Of a stretch of 64,000 bases of DNA, positions 1-12,425 are shown piece by piece. The number at the start of each line of letters is the position of its first letter. Positions within the stretch are counted from its first letter, which is position 1. The position numbers and the translations under genes were made by a program. The stretch covers positions 50,802,539 through 50,866,538 of the forward strand of contig OX578153.1 in NCBI GenBank assembly GCA_951213105.1. Reading direction: 5' to 3'. The notes under the pieces were generated by a model. The model saw only the letters and a list, made by a program, of their open reading frames with translations, did not search any database and was not told the origin of the DNA. The stretch is from Amaurobius ferox (taxonomy: Eukaryota > Arthropoda > Arachnida > Araneae > Amaurobiidae).

Positions 1-734
1 AACCGATTTTTAAAATTTTAATTATTTTTTTTTTTTTATTTAATGTTTTATGCGATTTCGACCATTTTTTGCCCTTTTTTCTCCACGATCCAGACGTCGT
101 AGAAAAAACCAAATCACACCACCGAAAAGAGCAATTGCAAGTAAAAATATATAAATTTCAAATCTCAGTGACAAATTCTATTATTTTTTAAAGATTTTAA
201 ACAAAAGTCACTTTTGGCTCTAAAAACGATTTTTGGTTTTTAAATTCTCGCATAGTAAAAAGTACGCATAATTTCTACTAATAATTTACATTTTTAGAAA
301 GCTGAAATATCTGGCATTCTTACAAGTCCAATCTGGTCAAGAAATGATAGAAATTGCCCGCAGGATCGCAATATTAAAGACGTCATGATTTTAAATTTCT
401 CGGCATTCCGCTAAAAGAGTTCTTTCCCCGTTTCCATGGAGACCGAGCTTCCGGTTTTAAATTAATTAAGGGCTTAGCATATGTATTGTATAGTGGTGAT
501 GTATTTGAAATTATGATATTTATGGATTGGTGGAACGATATGGATTTTTTAAATGGATATTTTAATTTATGGATATTTTAAATGATGGAACGATGCATAT
601 TATTAATGATAAATAATAATAATATGGATAAATAATAATAATATGGATATATAATAATAATATGAATATATAATAATTTTAAATGATGGAACGATGGAAT
701 GAGGATGATGGAATTAAGAGCTAAGCATATGGTC
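1..734. other. AT-rich intergenic DNA, no gene recognised
   Basis: No convincing coding region. Positions about 560-680 are a low-complexity stretch built from ATGGATATTTTAA and AATAATAATATGGAT-like words. I see no RNA gene or transposon end here. Confidence 0.5.
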
Positions 735-960
735 ATTATAAAATTAGCGCGCGGGAAGTTAGCGCACGGGAATTGCACTCGGTAGGCCCGAGTTCGATTC
801 CCGCCAATGCCTAAATTGCCGCTGTGTTCAGGCGGTGTAGGATCACATTAAACATATGGGTTCGTAAGTCCTTCCGAGAGGTTGGTGGTAGGGGAAGGAG
901 GGTACGGTCCCTGTGAATGCCTCCGCCCTTGGGTCCCAGTCTAAATTGTGTGAATAAAAA
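735..960 (+). mobile_element. tRNA-headed SINE, diverged copy
   Basis: A short interspersed element of the family repeated at 986, 50161, 56765 and 59270. The pol III B box reads AGTTCGATTCC at about 790-800, and the tRNA-like head is followed by the family body (GAGAGGTTGGTGGTAGGGG, then GGTCTAAATT-like words). The A box is degraded (GGAAGTTAGCGC), so this copy is probably not transcribed from its own promoter. The 3' end fades near 945. Confidence 0.8.
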
Positions 961-985
961 GAAAGTTATGGAGATTGTCGCGGAG

Positions 986-1245
986 GACGCAGTAGCCCAG
1001 TGGTTAGCGCGCGGGAATTGCACTCGGAACTCCTGGGTTCGATTCCCGCCACTGCCAAAACTGCTGCCGTGATCACGCGGAGTACGATCATGTTAAACAT
1101 GTGGATCCGTAAATCCTTCCGACCTTCTGAGAGGTTGGTGGTAGGGGAAGGAGAGCATGGTCCCTGTGGATGCTTCCCCCACCGGGTTCCGGTCTAAATT
1201 GGGTGGCACTTCCTGGCCGTAAAACCAGTTACCTCACATCTTTAT
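986..1245 (+). mobile_element. tRNA-headed SINE, near full-length copy
   Basis: Head-to-tail with the copy at 735. Both pol III promoter boxes can be read: A box TAGCCCAGTGG at 993-1003 and B box GGTTCGATTCC at 1036-1046, spaced as in a tRNA gene. The body follows (GTGATCACGCGGAGTACG, GAGAGGTTGGTGGTAGGG, CCGGTCTAAATTGGGTGG). SINEs of this kind are mobilised in trans by a LINE reverse transcriptase; the partner is not identified. The tail is lost near 1240. Confidence 0.88.
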
Positions 1246-1497
1246 GGTAGGTCGCGGCAGTGAGTTTGCCACAGTCAGAATTTTCAAGGGTAGCGAAAAG
1301 GCTGGTTGCCGAAGGCGGCTAGAAATGAATAAAAACAATAATCCTAATTATCCAAGATAATGAAGGAGGAAGGATTGGAAGGTATTCCAAGGCTTTCTGA
1401 GATTTTAGATTAATTAAAATTGCAGACTGTAATTGATTAACATTATTTAAATTAATTAATATAAAGAAAACACTTGAATTCAAATGATTACAAAATA
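1246..1497. other. Unassigned AT-rich DNA
   Basis: Nothing recognisable. It lies between the SINE pair and a dispersed repeat. The short open frame on the minus strand here has no recognisable motif. Confidence 0.4.
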
Positions 1498-1870
1498 CGT
1501 CAAATACAATTTGAATTCGAGTTTTCGATGGGTGAGCTCGTTTCAAACATTTTTGAATACGAATCAGATATTTTTTAGGTGATGTCTGTGTGTGTGTGTG
1601 TCAGCGAGCGTGTGGAGACGATATCTCACGAAAAAAGTGAAGCCTTGCAAATGATATTTGGTACAAAAATTACAATCGGTGAATACCGGAGGCCTATTGT
1701 TTTTAAACGTAATAAAATGCTCAGAAAAATCCCAAATTTTGAAAAAATCATCAAAAAATCAAACGCTTCAAGAAAGTTACTTAAATAACCATTTCTCATG
1801 TAATTTTTCATTAGAAAACGATTGACATAAACTTTGGAAAGCTAGCATGAACTTTTCTCGGGATATTGCA
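1498..1870 (-). repeat. Dispersed repeat family R1, copy 1 (minus)
   Basis: The reverse complement of about 1498-1710 resembles 40690-40900 and 52370-52600. All three share a 'cttccagtattcaccga'-like start, the block 'tttttgtaccaa', then 'gtgagatatcg', a CA/TG-rich microsatellite (here TGTGTGTGTGTG at about 1588) and 'aaaactcgaattc'. No coding region, so probably a non-autonomous transposon of unknown class. Downstream to about 1870 is AT-rich sequence that may belong to it. Confidence 0.6.
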
Positions 1871-1950
1871 CTTTCTTCAAATAAATTTATCAAAACTCAC
1901 ATACTGTTAAAATAAAAGTATTGACTCTCGATTTTCTAACTATCTATCTA

Positions 1951-2972
1951 TCTATTATTATTATATATACGAATTGCCAAGTGTCCGTCTGTCTGTCCGT
2001 CTGTCTGTCTGTCACGCTTTTTTTAGGCACTTCCCGAATAGATAGAGACTTGCAATTTGGTACCCGGCTCGGTCGTTCGATAAAACCCCCTGGAAAAATC
2101 GAATTTTTCGAAAACGTTCCATAGAGGGGGTGCCCCACACCAAAACGTTCGAAAAGTGAAATGACAGGAAAGCATGCTTTGCGATGAGATAGAGACTTCA
2201 AATTTGGTGTATGGGTAAATCGTTCGAAAGGAAGAAAGTGTGCAATTTCAGATTTCCAATATTTTCTACTTAAGGGGGGGGGGGGTGCAGCACACCAAAA
2301 CGTTCGAAAAGTGAAATGATAGGAGAGCATGCTTTGCGATGAGGTAGAAACTTCAAATTTGGTGTATGGGTAAATCGTTCGAAAGGCAGAAAGTGTGCAT
2401 TTTCAGATTTCCAATATTTTCTACACAAGGGGGTGCCGCACACCAAAACGTTCGAAAAGTGAAATGATAGGAAAGCCTGCTTTGCGATAAGATAGGGACT
2501 TCAAATTTGATATATAGGTAAACCGTTGGAAAGGAAGAAAGTGTGTAATTTTCCTACTTAAGGGGGTGTCGCACACAAAAATGTTCGATTTTCCGAATAA
2601 ATGAGAAACGGCCCCTTTAAAATTTGATAGAGGCTCAAAATGTTAAATATAGACTATACATTTGATGAAAACACCCAAAACGAATATAATTTTTCAAAAA
2701 TGTTCGTTTAAGGGGGTTTTCCAGAGGAAAACGTTCGAAATGTAAATTGATAAAAAAAACATGCTTCGAAATAAGATACAGACTTCAAATTTGGTGTACA
2801 GGTAGATAGCTCGAAAGGAAGAACATGTGCAATTTCAGTTTTCCGATATTTTGAACTTTTGGGGGTGCCTCAAAACTAAATGTTCGATTTGTCGAATAAA
2901 TAAGTAAAAAATTTACATTATTCAGGGGTTGCTTAATGTGGGGCCGTTGATTTTCAACGGGTATGCGGCTAG
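1951..2972 (+). mobile_element. Helitron-like unit 1 (intact 5' TC end)
   Basis: The first unit of the array starts with TCTATTATTATTATATAT and ends with CTAG at 2969-2972. The terminal hairpin stem is 2944-2950 paired with 2954-2960. GTCY repeats lie at about 1983-2013. Both termini are present, so this is a complete non-autonomous element of about 1.0 kb. Confidence 0.82.
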
Positions 2973-4393
2973 TATATACTAATTGCCAAGTGTCCGTCTG
3001 TCTGTCAGTCTGTCACGCTTTTTTTAGACACTTCCCGAATAGATAGAGACTTGCAATTTGGTACACGGCTCGGTCGTTCGATAAAACCCCCTGGAAAAAT
3101 CGAATTTTTCGAAAACGTTCTATAGAGGGGGTGCCCCACACCAAAACGTTCGAAAAGTGGAATGACGGGAAAGCATGCTTTGCGATGAGATAGAGACTTC
3201 AAATTTGGTATATGGGTAAGTCACTCGAAAGCAAAAAAGTGTGCAATTTCAGATTTCCAATATTTTATCCTTAAGCGGGGGTGCAGCACACCAAAACGTT
3301 CGAAAAGTGATATGATAGGAGAGCATGCTTTGCGATGAGATAGAGACTTCAAATTCGGTGTATGGGTAAATCGTTCGAAAGGAAGAAAGTGTGCAATTTC
3401 AGATTTCCAATATTTTCTACTTAAGGGGGTGTCGCACACCAAAACGTTCGATTTACCGAATAAATGAGAAAATACGCCTTCAAAATTTGATAGAGGCTTA
3501 AAATTTGGTATATGGGCTAATAATTTGACGAAAACGCCCAAGACGAATACAGTTTTTCAAAAATGTTCGTTTAAGGGGGTGCTCCAGAGTCAAACGTTCG
3601 AAAAGTCAATTGATAAAGAAAACCATGCTTTGGAATGAGATAGAGATATTAGATTTGGTGTAAGGATAGATAGTTTGAAAGGGCGAAAGTGTACAATTTC
3701 AGTTTACCAATATTTTCTACTTTAAGGGGTGCCTCACACCAAAATGTTCGATTTTCGGTATAAAGGAGAAACGCTCCTTTAAAAACGTGATAGAGGCTTT
3801 ATATTTGGTATATGGGCGAAACATCTCATAGAAATCACAAAAAGAATAGAGTTTTTAAAAAATGTATAATTAAAGGGGTGGGTACTCCACACAAAAGCAT
3901 TCGAAAGATGAAATGCTAGAAAAGCATGCTTCACGATGAGATAGAGACTTCAAATTTGGTGTACGGGTAAAAAGTTGGAAAGGAAGAAAGTGTGCAATTT
4001 TAGTCTTCCAACATTTGCTATTGTAGGGGGTGCCGATGTCTTTCTATCTATTCGTTCGAAACGTTCAAAAAGAGAATTGATAAAAAACCATGCTTCGAAA
4101 TGAGATAGAGATATCAAATTTGGTGTAAGGGTAGATAGTTTGAAAAGAAGAAAGTGTGAAATTTCAGATTTCCAATATTTGCTACTTTAAGGGGTGCGCA
4201 CACTAATATGTTCGATTTTCTGAATAAATGAGGCACGCTTCCTTTTAAATGTGATAGAGGCTTGATATTTGTTATATGGGCCAATCATCTGATAAAAAAC
4301 ACAATACAAACAGAGGAAGAAGTGCGAAAACTTAGTTCTCCAATATTTTCTCCTTATTGCGAGACCGTTGATTTTCAACGGGTATACGGCTAG
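2973..4393 (+). mobile_element. Helitron-like unit 2
   Basis: It starts directly after CTAG of unit 1 with TATATACTAATTGCC, lacking the TC and the following AT-rich dozen bases. It ends with the hairpin and CTAG at 4390-4393. Together with unit 3 it is duplicated as units 4 and 5. Confidence 0.8.
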
Positions 4394-5263
4394 TATATAC
4401 TAATTGCCAAGTGTCCGTCTGTCTGTCTGTCACGCTTTTTTTAGGCACTTCCCGTATAGATAGAGACTTACAATTTGGTACACGGCTCGGTCGTTCGATA
4501 AAACCCCCTGGAAAAATCGAATTTTTCGAAAACGTTCCATAGAGGGGGTGCCCCACACCAAAACGTTCAAAAAGTGAAATGACAGGAAAGCATGCTTTGC
4601 GATGAGATAGAGACTTCAAATTTGGTGTATGGGTAAATCGTTCGAAAGGCAGAAAGTGTGCATTTTCAGATTTCCAATATTTTCTACTCAAGGGGGTGCC
4701 GCACACCAAAACGTTCGAAAAGTGAAATGATAGGAAAGCCTGCTTTGCGATAAGATAGGGACTTCAAATTTGGTATATAGGTAAACCGTTAGAAAGGAAG
4801 AAAGTGTGTAATTTCAGATTTCCAATATTTCCTACTAAAGGGCGTGTCGCACACGAAAATTTTCGATTTTCCGAATAAATGAGAAACGGCCCCTTTAAAA
4901 TTTGATAGAGGCTCAAAATTTTAAATATAGACTTATCATTTGATGAAAACACCCAAAACGAATATAATTTTTCAAAAATGTTCGTTTAAGGGGGTTTTCC
5001 AGAGGAAAACGTTCGAAATGTGAATTGATAAAAAAAACATGCTTCGAAATAAGATACAGACTTCAAATTTGGTGTACAGGTAGATAGTTCGAAAGGAAGA
5101 ACATGTGCAATTTCAGTTTTCCGATATTTTGAACTTTTGGGGGTGCCTCAAAACTAAAAGTTCGATTTGTCGAATAAATAAGAAACGCGAATTATTAAAA
5201 AATTTACATTATTCAGGGGTTGCTTAATGTGGGGCCGTTGATTTTCAACGGGTATGCGGCTAG
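4394..5263 (+). mobile_element. Helitron-like unit 3
   Basis: About 870 bp; 3' CTAG at 5260-5263. It is nearly identical to unit 5, which has one additional ~150-bp A monomer. Confidence 0.8.
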
Positions 5264-6697
5264 TATATACTAATTGCCAAGTGTCCGTCTGTCTGTCTGT
5301 CCGTCTGTCTGTCTGTCACGCTTTTTTTAGACACTTCCCGAATAGATAGAGACTTGCAATTTGGTACACGGCTCGGTCGTTCGATAAAACCCCCTGGAAA
5401 AATCGAATTTTTCGAAAACGTTCTATAGAGGGGGGTGCCCCACACCAAAACGTTCGAAAAGTGGAATGACGGGAAAGCATGCTTTGCGATGAGATAGAGA
5501 CTTCAAATTTGGTATATGGGTAAGTCACTCGAAAGCAAAAAAGTGTGCAATTTCAGATTTCCAATATTTTATCCTTAAGCGGGGGTGCAGCACACCAAAA
5601 CGTTCGAAAAGTGATATGATAGGAGAGCATGCTTTGCGATGAGATAGAGACTTCAAATTCGGTGTATGGGTAAATCGTTCGAAAGGAAGAAAGTGTGCAA
5701 TTTCAGATTTCCAATATTTTCTACTTAAGGGGGTGTCGCACACCAAAACGTTCGATTTACCGAATAAATGAGAAAATACGCCTTCAAAATTTGATAGAGG
5801 CTTAAAATTTGGTATATGGGCTAATAATTTGACGAAAACGCCCAAGACGAATACAGTTTTTCAAAAATGTTCGTTTAAGGGGGTGCTCCAGAGTCAAACG
5901 TTCGAAAAGTCAATTGATAAAGAAAACCATGCTTTGGAATGAGATAGAGATATCAGATTTGGTGTAAGGATAGATAGTTTGAAAGGGCGAAAGTGTACAA
6001 TTTCAGTTTACCAATATTTTCTACTTTAAGGGGTGCCTCACACCAAAATGTTCGATTTTCGGAATAAAGGAGAAACGCTCCTTTAAAAACGTGATAGAGG
6101 CTTTATATTTGGTATATGGGCGAAACATCTCATAGAAATCACAAAAAGAATAGAGTTTTTAAAAAATGTATAATTAAAGGGGTGGGTACTCCACACAAAA
6201 GCATTCGAAAGATGAAATGCTAGAAAAGCATGCTTCACGATGAGATAGAGACTTCAAATTTGGTGTACGGGTAAAAAGTTGGAAAGGAAGAAAGTGTGCA
6301 ATTTTAGTCTTCCAACATTTGCTATTGTAGGGGGTGCCGATGTCTTTCTATCTATTCGTTCGAAACGTTCAAAAAGAGAATTGATAAAAAACCATGCTTC
6401 GAAATGAGATAGAGATATCAAATTTGGTGTAAGGGTAGATAGTTTGAAAAGAAGAAAGTGTGAAATTTCAGATTTCCAATATTTGCTACTTTAAGGGGTG
6501 CGCACACTAATATGTTCGATTTTCTGAATAAATGAGGCACGCTTCCTTTTATTTGTGATAGAGGCTTGATATTTGGTATATGGGCCAATCATCTGATAAA
6601 AAACACAATACAAACAGAGGAAGAAGTGCGAAAGCTTAGTTCTCCAATATTTTCTCCTTATTGCGAGACCGTTGATTTTCAACGGGTATACGGCTAG
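5264..6697 (+). mobile_element. Helitron-like unit 4 (copy of unit 2)
   Basis: Near-identical to unit 2, displaced by 2304 bp once past the microsatellite. The (GTCY)n block at 5283-5317 is longer than in unit 2, which accounts for the ~13-bp length difference. Ends CTAG at 6694-6697. Confidence 0.8.
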
Positions 6698-7717
6698 TAT
6701 ATACTAATTGCCAAGTGTCCGTCTGTCTGTCTGTCACGCTTTTTTTAGGCACTTCCCGTATAGATAGAGACTTGCAATTTGGTACACGGCTCGGTCGTTC
6801 GATAAAACCCCCTGGAAAAATCGAATTTTTCGAAAACGTTCCATAGAGGGGGTGCCCGACACCAAAACGTTCGAAAAGTGAAATGACAGGAAAGCATGCT
6901 TTGCGATGAGATAGAGACTTCAAATTTGGTGTATGGGTAAATCGTTCGAAAGGAAGAAAGTGTGCAATTTCAGATTTCCAATATTTTCTACTTAAGGGGG
7001 GGTGCAGCACACAAAAACGTTCGAAAAGCGAAATGACAGGAGAGCATGCTTTGCGATGAGGTAGAGACTTCAAATTTGGTGTATGGGTAAATCGTTCGAA
7101 AGGCAGAAAGTGTGCATTTTCAGATTTCCAATATTTTCTACTCAAGGGGGTGCCGCACACCAAAACGTTCGAAAAGTGAAATGATAGGAAAGCCTGCTTT
7201 GCGATAAGATAGGGACTTCAAATTTGGTATATAGGTAAACCGTTAGAAAGGAAGAAAGTGTGTAATTTCAGATTTCCAATATTTCCTACTAAAGGGCGTG
7301 TCGCACACGAAAATTTTCGATTTTCCGAATAAATGAGAAACGGCCCCTTTAAAATTTGATAGAGGCTCAAAATTTTAAATATAGACTTATCATTTGATGA
7401 AAACACCCAAAACGAATATAATTTTTCAAAAATGTTCGTTTAAGGGGGTTTTCCAGAGGAAAACGTTCGAAATGTGAATTGATAAAAAAAACATGCTTCG
7501 AAATAAGATACAGACTTCAAATTTGGTGTACAGGTAGATAGTTCGAAAGGAAGAACATGTGCAATTTCAGTTTTCCGATATTTTGAACTTTTGGGGGTGC
7601 CTCAAAACTAAAAGTTCGATTTGTCGAATAAATAAGAAACGCGAATTATTAAAAAATTTACATTATTCAGGGGTTGCTTAATGTGGGGCCGTTGATTTTC
7701 AACGGGTATGCGGCTAG
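6698..7717 (+). mobile_element. Helitron-like unit 5 (copy of unit 3 plus one monomer)
   Basis: Matches unit 3 but carries one additional A monomer of ~150 bp in the 6900-7060 region, so the two units differ by gain or loss of a single monomer. Ends CTAG at 7714-7717. Confidence 0.8.
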
Positions 7718-7759
7718 TATATACTAATTGCCAAGTGTCCGTCTGTCTGTCTGTCTGTC

Positions 7760-7790
<31 letters not shown>

Positions 7791-8777
7791 CACGCCTTTT
7801 TTAGGCACTTCCCGAATAGATAGAGACTTGCAATTTGGTACACGGCTCGGTCGTTCGATAAAACCCCCTGGAAAAATCGAATTTTTCGAAAACGTTCCAT
7901 AGAGGGGGTGCCACACACCAAAACGTTCGATAAGTGAAATGACGGGAAAGCATGCTTCGCGATGAGATAGAAACTTCAAATTTGGTATATGGGTAAATCA
8001 CTCGAAAGGAAGAAAGTGTGCAATTTCAGATTTCCAATATTTTTTGCTTAAGGGGGAGTGCAGCACACCAGAACGTTCGAAAAGTAAAATGATAGGAAAG
8101 AATGCTTTGCGATGAGGTAGAGACTTCAAATTTGGTGTATGGGTAAACCGTTCGAAAAGAAGAAAGTGTGTAATTTCAGATTTCCAATATTTCCAACTTA
8201 AGGGGGTGCCGCACACCAAAACTTTCGAAAAGTGAAATAATAGGAAAGCCTGCTTTGCTATAAGATAGGGACATCAAATTTGGTATATAGGTAAACCGTT
8301 CGAAAGGAAGAAAGTGTGTAATTTCAGATTTCCAATATTTTCTACTTAAGGGGGTGCCGCACACAAAAATGTTCGATTTTCCGAATAAATGAGAAACGGC
8401 CCCTTTAAAATTTGATAGAGGCTCAAAATTTTATATATAGACTAATCATTTGATGAAAACACCCGAAACGAATATAATTTTTCAAAAATGTTCGTTTAAG
8501 GGGGGTTCTCCAGAGGAAAACGTTCGAAATGTGAATTGATAAAAAAAAAACTTGCTTCGAAATAAGATACAGACTTCAAATTTAGTGTACAGGTAGATAG
8601 TTCGAAAGGAAGAACATGTGCAATTTCACTTTTCCGATATTTTGAACTTTTAAGGGTGCCTCAAAACTAAATGTTCGATTTGTCGAATAAATAAGAAACG
8701 CGAATTATTAAAAAATTTACATTATTCAGGGGGTTGCTTAATGTGGGGCCGTTGATTTTCAACGGGTATGCGGCTAG
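7718..8777 (+). mobile_element. Helitron-like unit 6
   Basis: Carries the longest (GTCY)n block of the array (about 7738-7790). Ends with the hairpin and CTAG at 8774-8777. Confidence 0.8.
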
Positions 8778-10510
8778 TATATACTAATTGCCAAGTGTCC
8801 GTCTGTCTGTCTGTCTGTCCGTCTGTCTGTCTGTCACGCCTTTTTTAGGCACTTCCCGAATAGATAGAGACTTGCAATTTGGTACACGGCTCGGTCGTTC
8901 GATAAAACCCCCTGGAAAAATCGAATTTTTCAAAAACGTTCTATAGAGGGGGTGCCAAACACCAAAACGTTCGAAAAGTGAAATGACGGGAAAGCATGCT
9001 TTGCTATGAGATAGAGACTTCAAATTTGGTATATGGGTAAATCACTCGAAAGGAAGAAAGTGTGCAATTTCAGATTTCCAATATTTTCTACTTAAGGGGG
9101 TGTGCAGCACACCAAAACGTTCGAAAAGTGAAATGATAGGAGAGCATGCTTTGCGATGAGGTAGAGACTTCAAATTTGGTGTATGGGTAAATCGTTCGAA
9201 AGGAAGAAAGTGTGCAATTTCAGATTTCCAATATTTTCTACTTAAGGGGGTGCCGCACAGTAAAACGTTCGAAAAGTGAAATGATGGGAAAGAATACTTT
9301 GCGATGAGGTAGAGACTTCAAATTTGGTGTATGGCTAAATTGTTCGAAAGGAAGAAAGTCTGCAATTTCCGATTTCCAATATTTTCTACTTAAGGGGGTG
9401 CCGCACACTAAAACTTTCGAAAAGTGAAATGATAGGAAATCATGCTTTGCGATGAGATAGAGACTTCAAATTTGGTGTATTGGTAAATCGTTCGAAAGGA
9501 AGAAAGCGTGCAATTTCAGATTTCCAATATTTTCTACTTAAGGGGGTGTCGCACACCAAAACGTTCGATTTACCGAATAAATGAGAAAATACGCCTTTAA
9601 AGTTTGATAGAGGCTTAAAATTTGGTATATGGGCTAATAATTTGACGAAAACGCCCAAGACGAATACAGTTTTTCAAAAATTTTCGTTTAAGGGGGTGCT
9701 CCAGAGAAAAACGTTCGAAAAGTCAATTGATAAAGAAAACCATGCTTTGGAATGAGATAGAGATATCAGATTTGGTGTAAGGATAGATAGTTTGAAAGGG
9801 CGAAAGTGTACAATTTCAGTTTACCAATATTTTCTACTTTAGGGGGTGCCGCACACCAAAATGTTCGATTTTCGGAATAAAGGAGAAACGCTCCTTTAAA
9901 AACGTGTTAGAGGCTTTATATTTGGTATATGGGCGAAACATCTCATAGAAATCACAAAAAGAATAGAGTTTTTAAAAAATGTATAATTAAAGGGGTAGGT
10001 ACTCCACACAAAAGCATTCGAAAGATGAAATGCTAGAAAAGCAAGCTTCACGATGAGATAGAGACTTCAAATTTGGTGTACGGGTAAAAAGTTGGAAAGG
10101 AAGAAAGTGTGCAATTTTAGTCTTCCAACATTTGCTATTGTAGGGGGTGCCGATGTCTTTCTATCTATTCGTTCGAAACGTTCAAAAAGAGAATTGATAA
10201 AAAACCATGCTTCGAAATGAGATAGAGATATCAAATTTGGTGTAAGGGTAGATAGTTTGAAAAGAAGAAAGTGTGAAATTTCAGATTTCCAATATTTGCT
10301 ACTTTAAGGGGTGCGCACACTAATATGTTCGATTTTCTGAATAAATGAGGCACGCTTCCTTTTATTTGTGATAGAGGCTTGATATTTGGTATATGGGCCA
10401 ATCATCTGATAAAAAACACAATACAAACAGAGGAAGAAGTGCGAAAACTTAGTTCTCCAATATTTTCTCCTTATTGCGAGACCGTTGATTTTCAACGGGT
10501 ATACGGCTAG
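8778..10510 (+). mobile_element. Helitron-like unit 7
   Basis: About 1.73 kb with four A monomers in a row followed by B monomers. Its last ~140 bp (10368-10510) recur at 14557-14699 because of the 4189-bp duplication. Ends CTAG at 10507-10510. Confidence 0.8.
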
Positions 10511-12425
10511 TATATACTAATTGCCAAGTGTCCGTCTGTCTGTCTGTCCGTCTGTCACGCTTTTTTAGGCACTTCCCGAATAGATAGAGACTCGCAATTT
10601 GGTACACGGCTCGGTCGTTCGATAAAACCTCCTGGAAAAATCGAATTCCTTGAAAACGTTCTATAGAGGGGGTACCCTACACCAAAAGGTTCGAAAAGTG
10701 AAATGAAGGGAAAGCATGCTTTGCGATGAGATAGAGACTTCAAATTTGGTCTATGGGTAAACCGTTTGAAAGGAAAAAAGTTTACAATTTTAGATTTCGA
10801 ATATTTTCTACTTCAGGGGGTGCCGCACACCAAAATGTTCGATTTAGAGAATAAATGAAAAACGGCTGCTTTAAAATTTGATACAGGCTTGACATTTGGT
10901 ATATGGGCTAATCATTTGAAGAAAACACCCAAAACGAATATAGTTTTCTAAAATGTTCGTTTAGGGGGTGCTCCACACCAAAACGTTCGAAAACTGTATT
11001 GGTAGGAAAGTATGCTTTGCAATAAGATAGAGACTTCAAATTTGGTGTATGGGTAAACCGTTTAAAAGGAAGAAAGTGTACAATTTCAGATTTCGAATAT
11101 TTTCTACTTAAGGGGGTGCTGCACACCAAAATGTTCGATTTACCGAATAAACGAGAAACGGCTACTTTAAAATTTGATAGAGGCTTGAAATTTTCTATAT
11201 GGGCTAATCATTTGATGAAAACACACAAAACGAATATAGTTTTCTAAAATGTTCGTTTAGCGGGTGCTCCAGACCAAAACGTTCGAAAAGTGAAATGATA
11301 GAAAAGTATGCTTTGCGATAAGATAGAGACTTCAAATTTGGTGTATGGGTAAACCGTTTGATAGGAAGAAAGTATACAATTTCAGATTTCGAATATTTTC
11401 TACTTAAGGGGATGCCGTACACTTAATTGTTCGATTTACCGAATAAATGAGAAACGACTACATTAAAATTTGATAGAGGCTTGATATTTGGTACATGGGC
11501 GAATAATGTGATAGTAAACCCAATGAAAATGGATTTTTTCAAAAATGAATATTTAAGGGGGTAGGTACTGTACACAAAAACATTCGAAAGGTGAATTGAT
11601 AGAAAAAACATGCTTTGCAATGAGTTGGAAACTTCAAATATGGTGTAGGGGTAAATAGTTGAAAAGGTAGAAAGTGTGCAATTTCAGTTTTCCAATATTT
11701 GCTGTTGTAGGGAGTGCCGCTCACTAAAATATTCGATTTGTCGAACAAATTGAAAACGCCTCCTTTACAATGTGATAGAGGCTTGAAATTTAGTATATGG
11801 GCTCATCATTTGAAAAACAAACCCAAGATGAATTCTGTTTTTCAAATATGTGCATTTAAGAGGGTGTAACACAGAAAAACGTTCAAAAGTTGAAGTGATA
11901 GGAAAACATGCTTCGCGATAAGATAGAGACTTCAAATTTGGTGTACGGGGAGATAGTTTGAAAGGAAGAAAGTGTGCATTTCCAGATTTCCAATATTTGC
12001 TACTTTAGGGTGTGCCGCACACCAATATGTTCGATTTTCCGAAAAATGAGACACTCATCCTTTTAAATGTGATACAAGCTTGATATTTGGTATATAAGCC
12101 AATCATCAGACAAAAAACTCAAGGTGAACAGAGTTGTTTAGAAATGTTCATTTATGGGTCTGCTCCACGGAAAAACATTCGAAAGGGGAAATGATAAATT
12201 AGCATGCTTCGGGGTGAGATAGTGACTTTAATTTGGTGTACGGGTAGATCGTTCTAAAGGAAGAAGTGCGCAATTTAAATTTTCCAATATTTTCTTCTTT
12301 AGGGGTTCTACACACCAAAATATTCGAGTTGCCGAATAAATGTGAAACGCGAATTATTCGAAAATTCACATTATTCAGGTTTTGCTTATTGTGAGACCGT
12401 TGATATTCAACGGGTATTCTTCTAG
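10511..12425 (+). mobile_element. Helitron-like unit 8
   Basis: About 1.9 kb and more diverged than units 1-7. The hairpin loop sequence is GATATTC-like and the 3' end reads TTCTTCTAG (CTAG 12422-12425). Copied as unit 11. Confidence 0.78.

Noticed and set aside
993..1046. Functional tRNA gene
   Set aside because: A and B boxes are present, but the sequence continues into a repeated SINE body and no clean cloverleaf or acceptor stem is seen.
6636..7163. Long minus-strand open frames in the Helitron array (up to 175 codons, repeating a K-Y-W-K-S-E-I-A-H-F phrase)
   Set aside because: They arise because ~147-150-bp monomers keep the frame open. The phrase simply repeats with each monomer, frames break at every irregular monomer, and there is no start context or codon bias. 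Not proteins.
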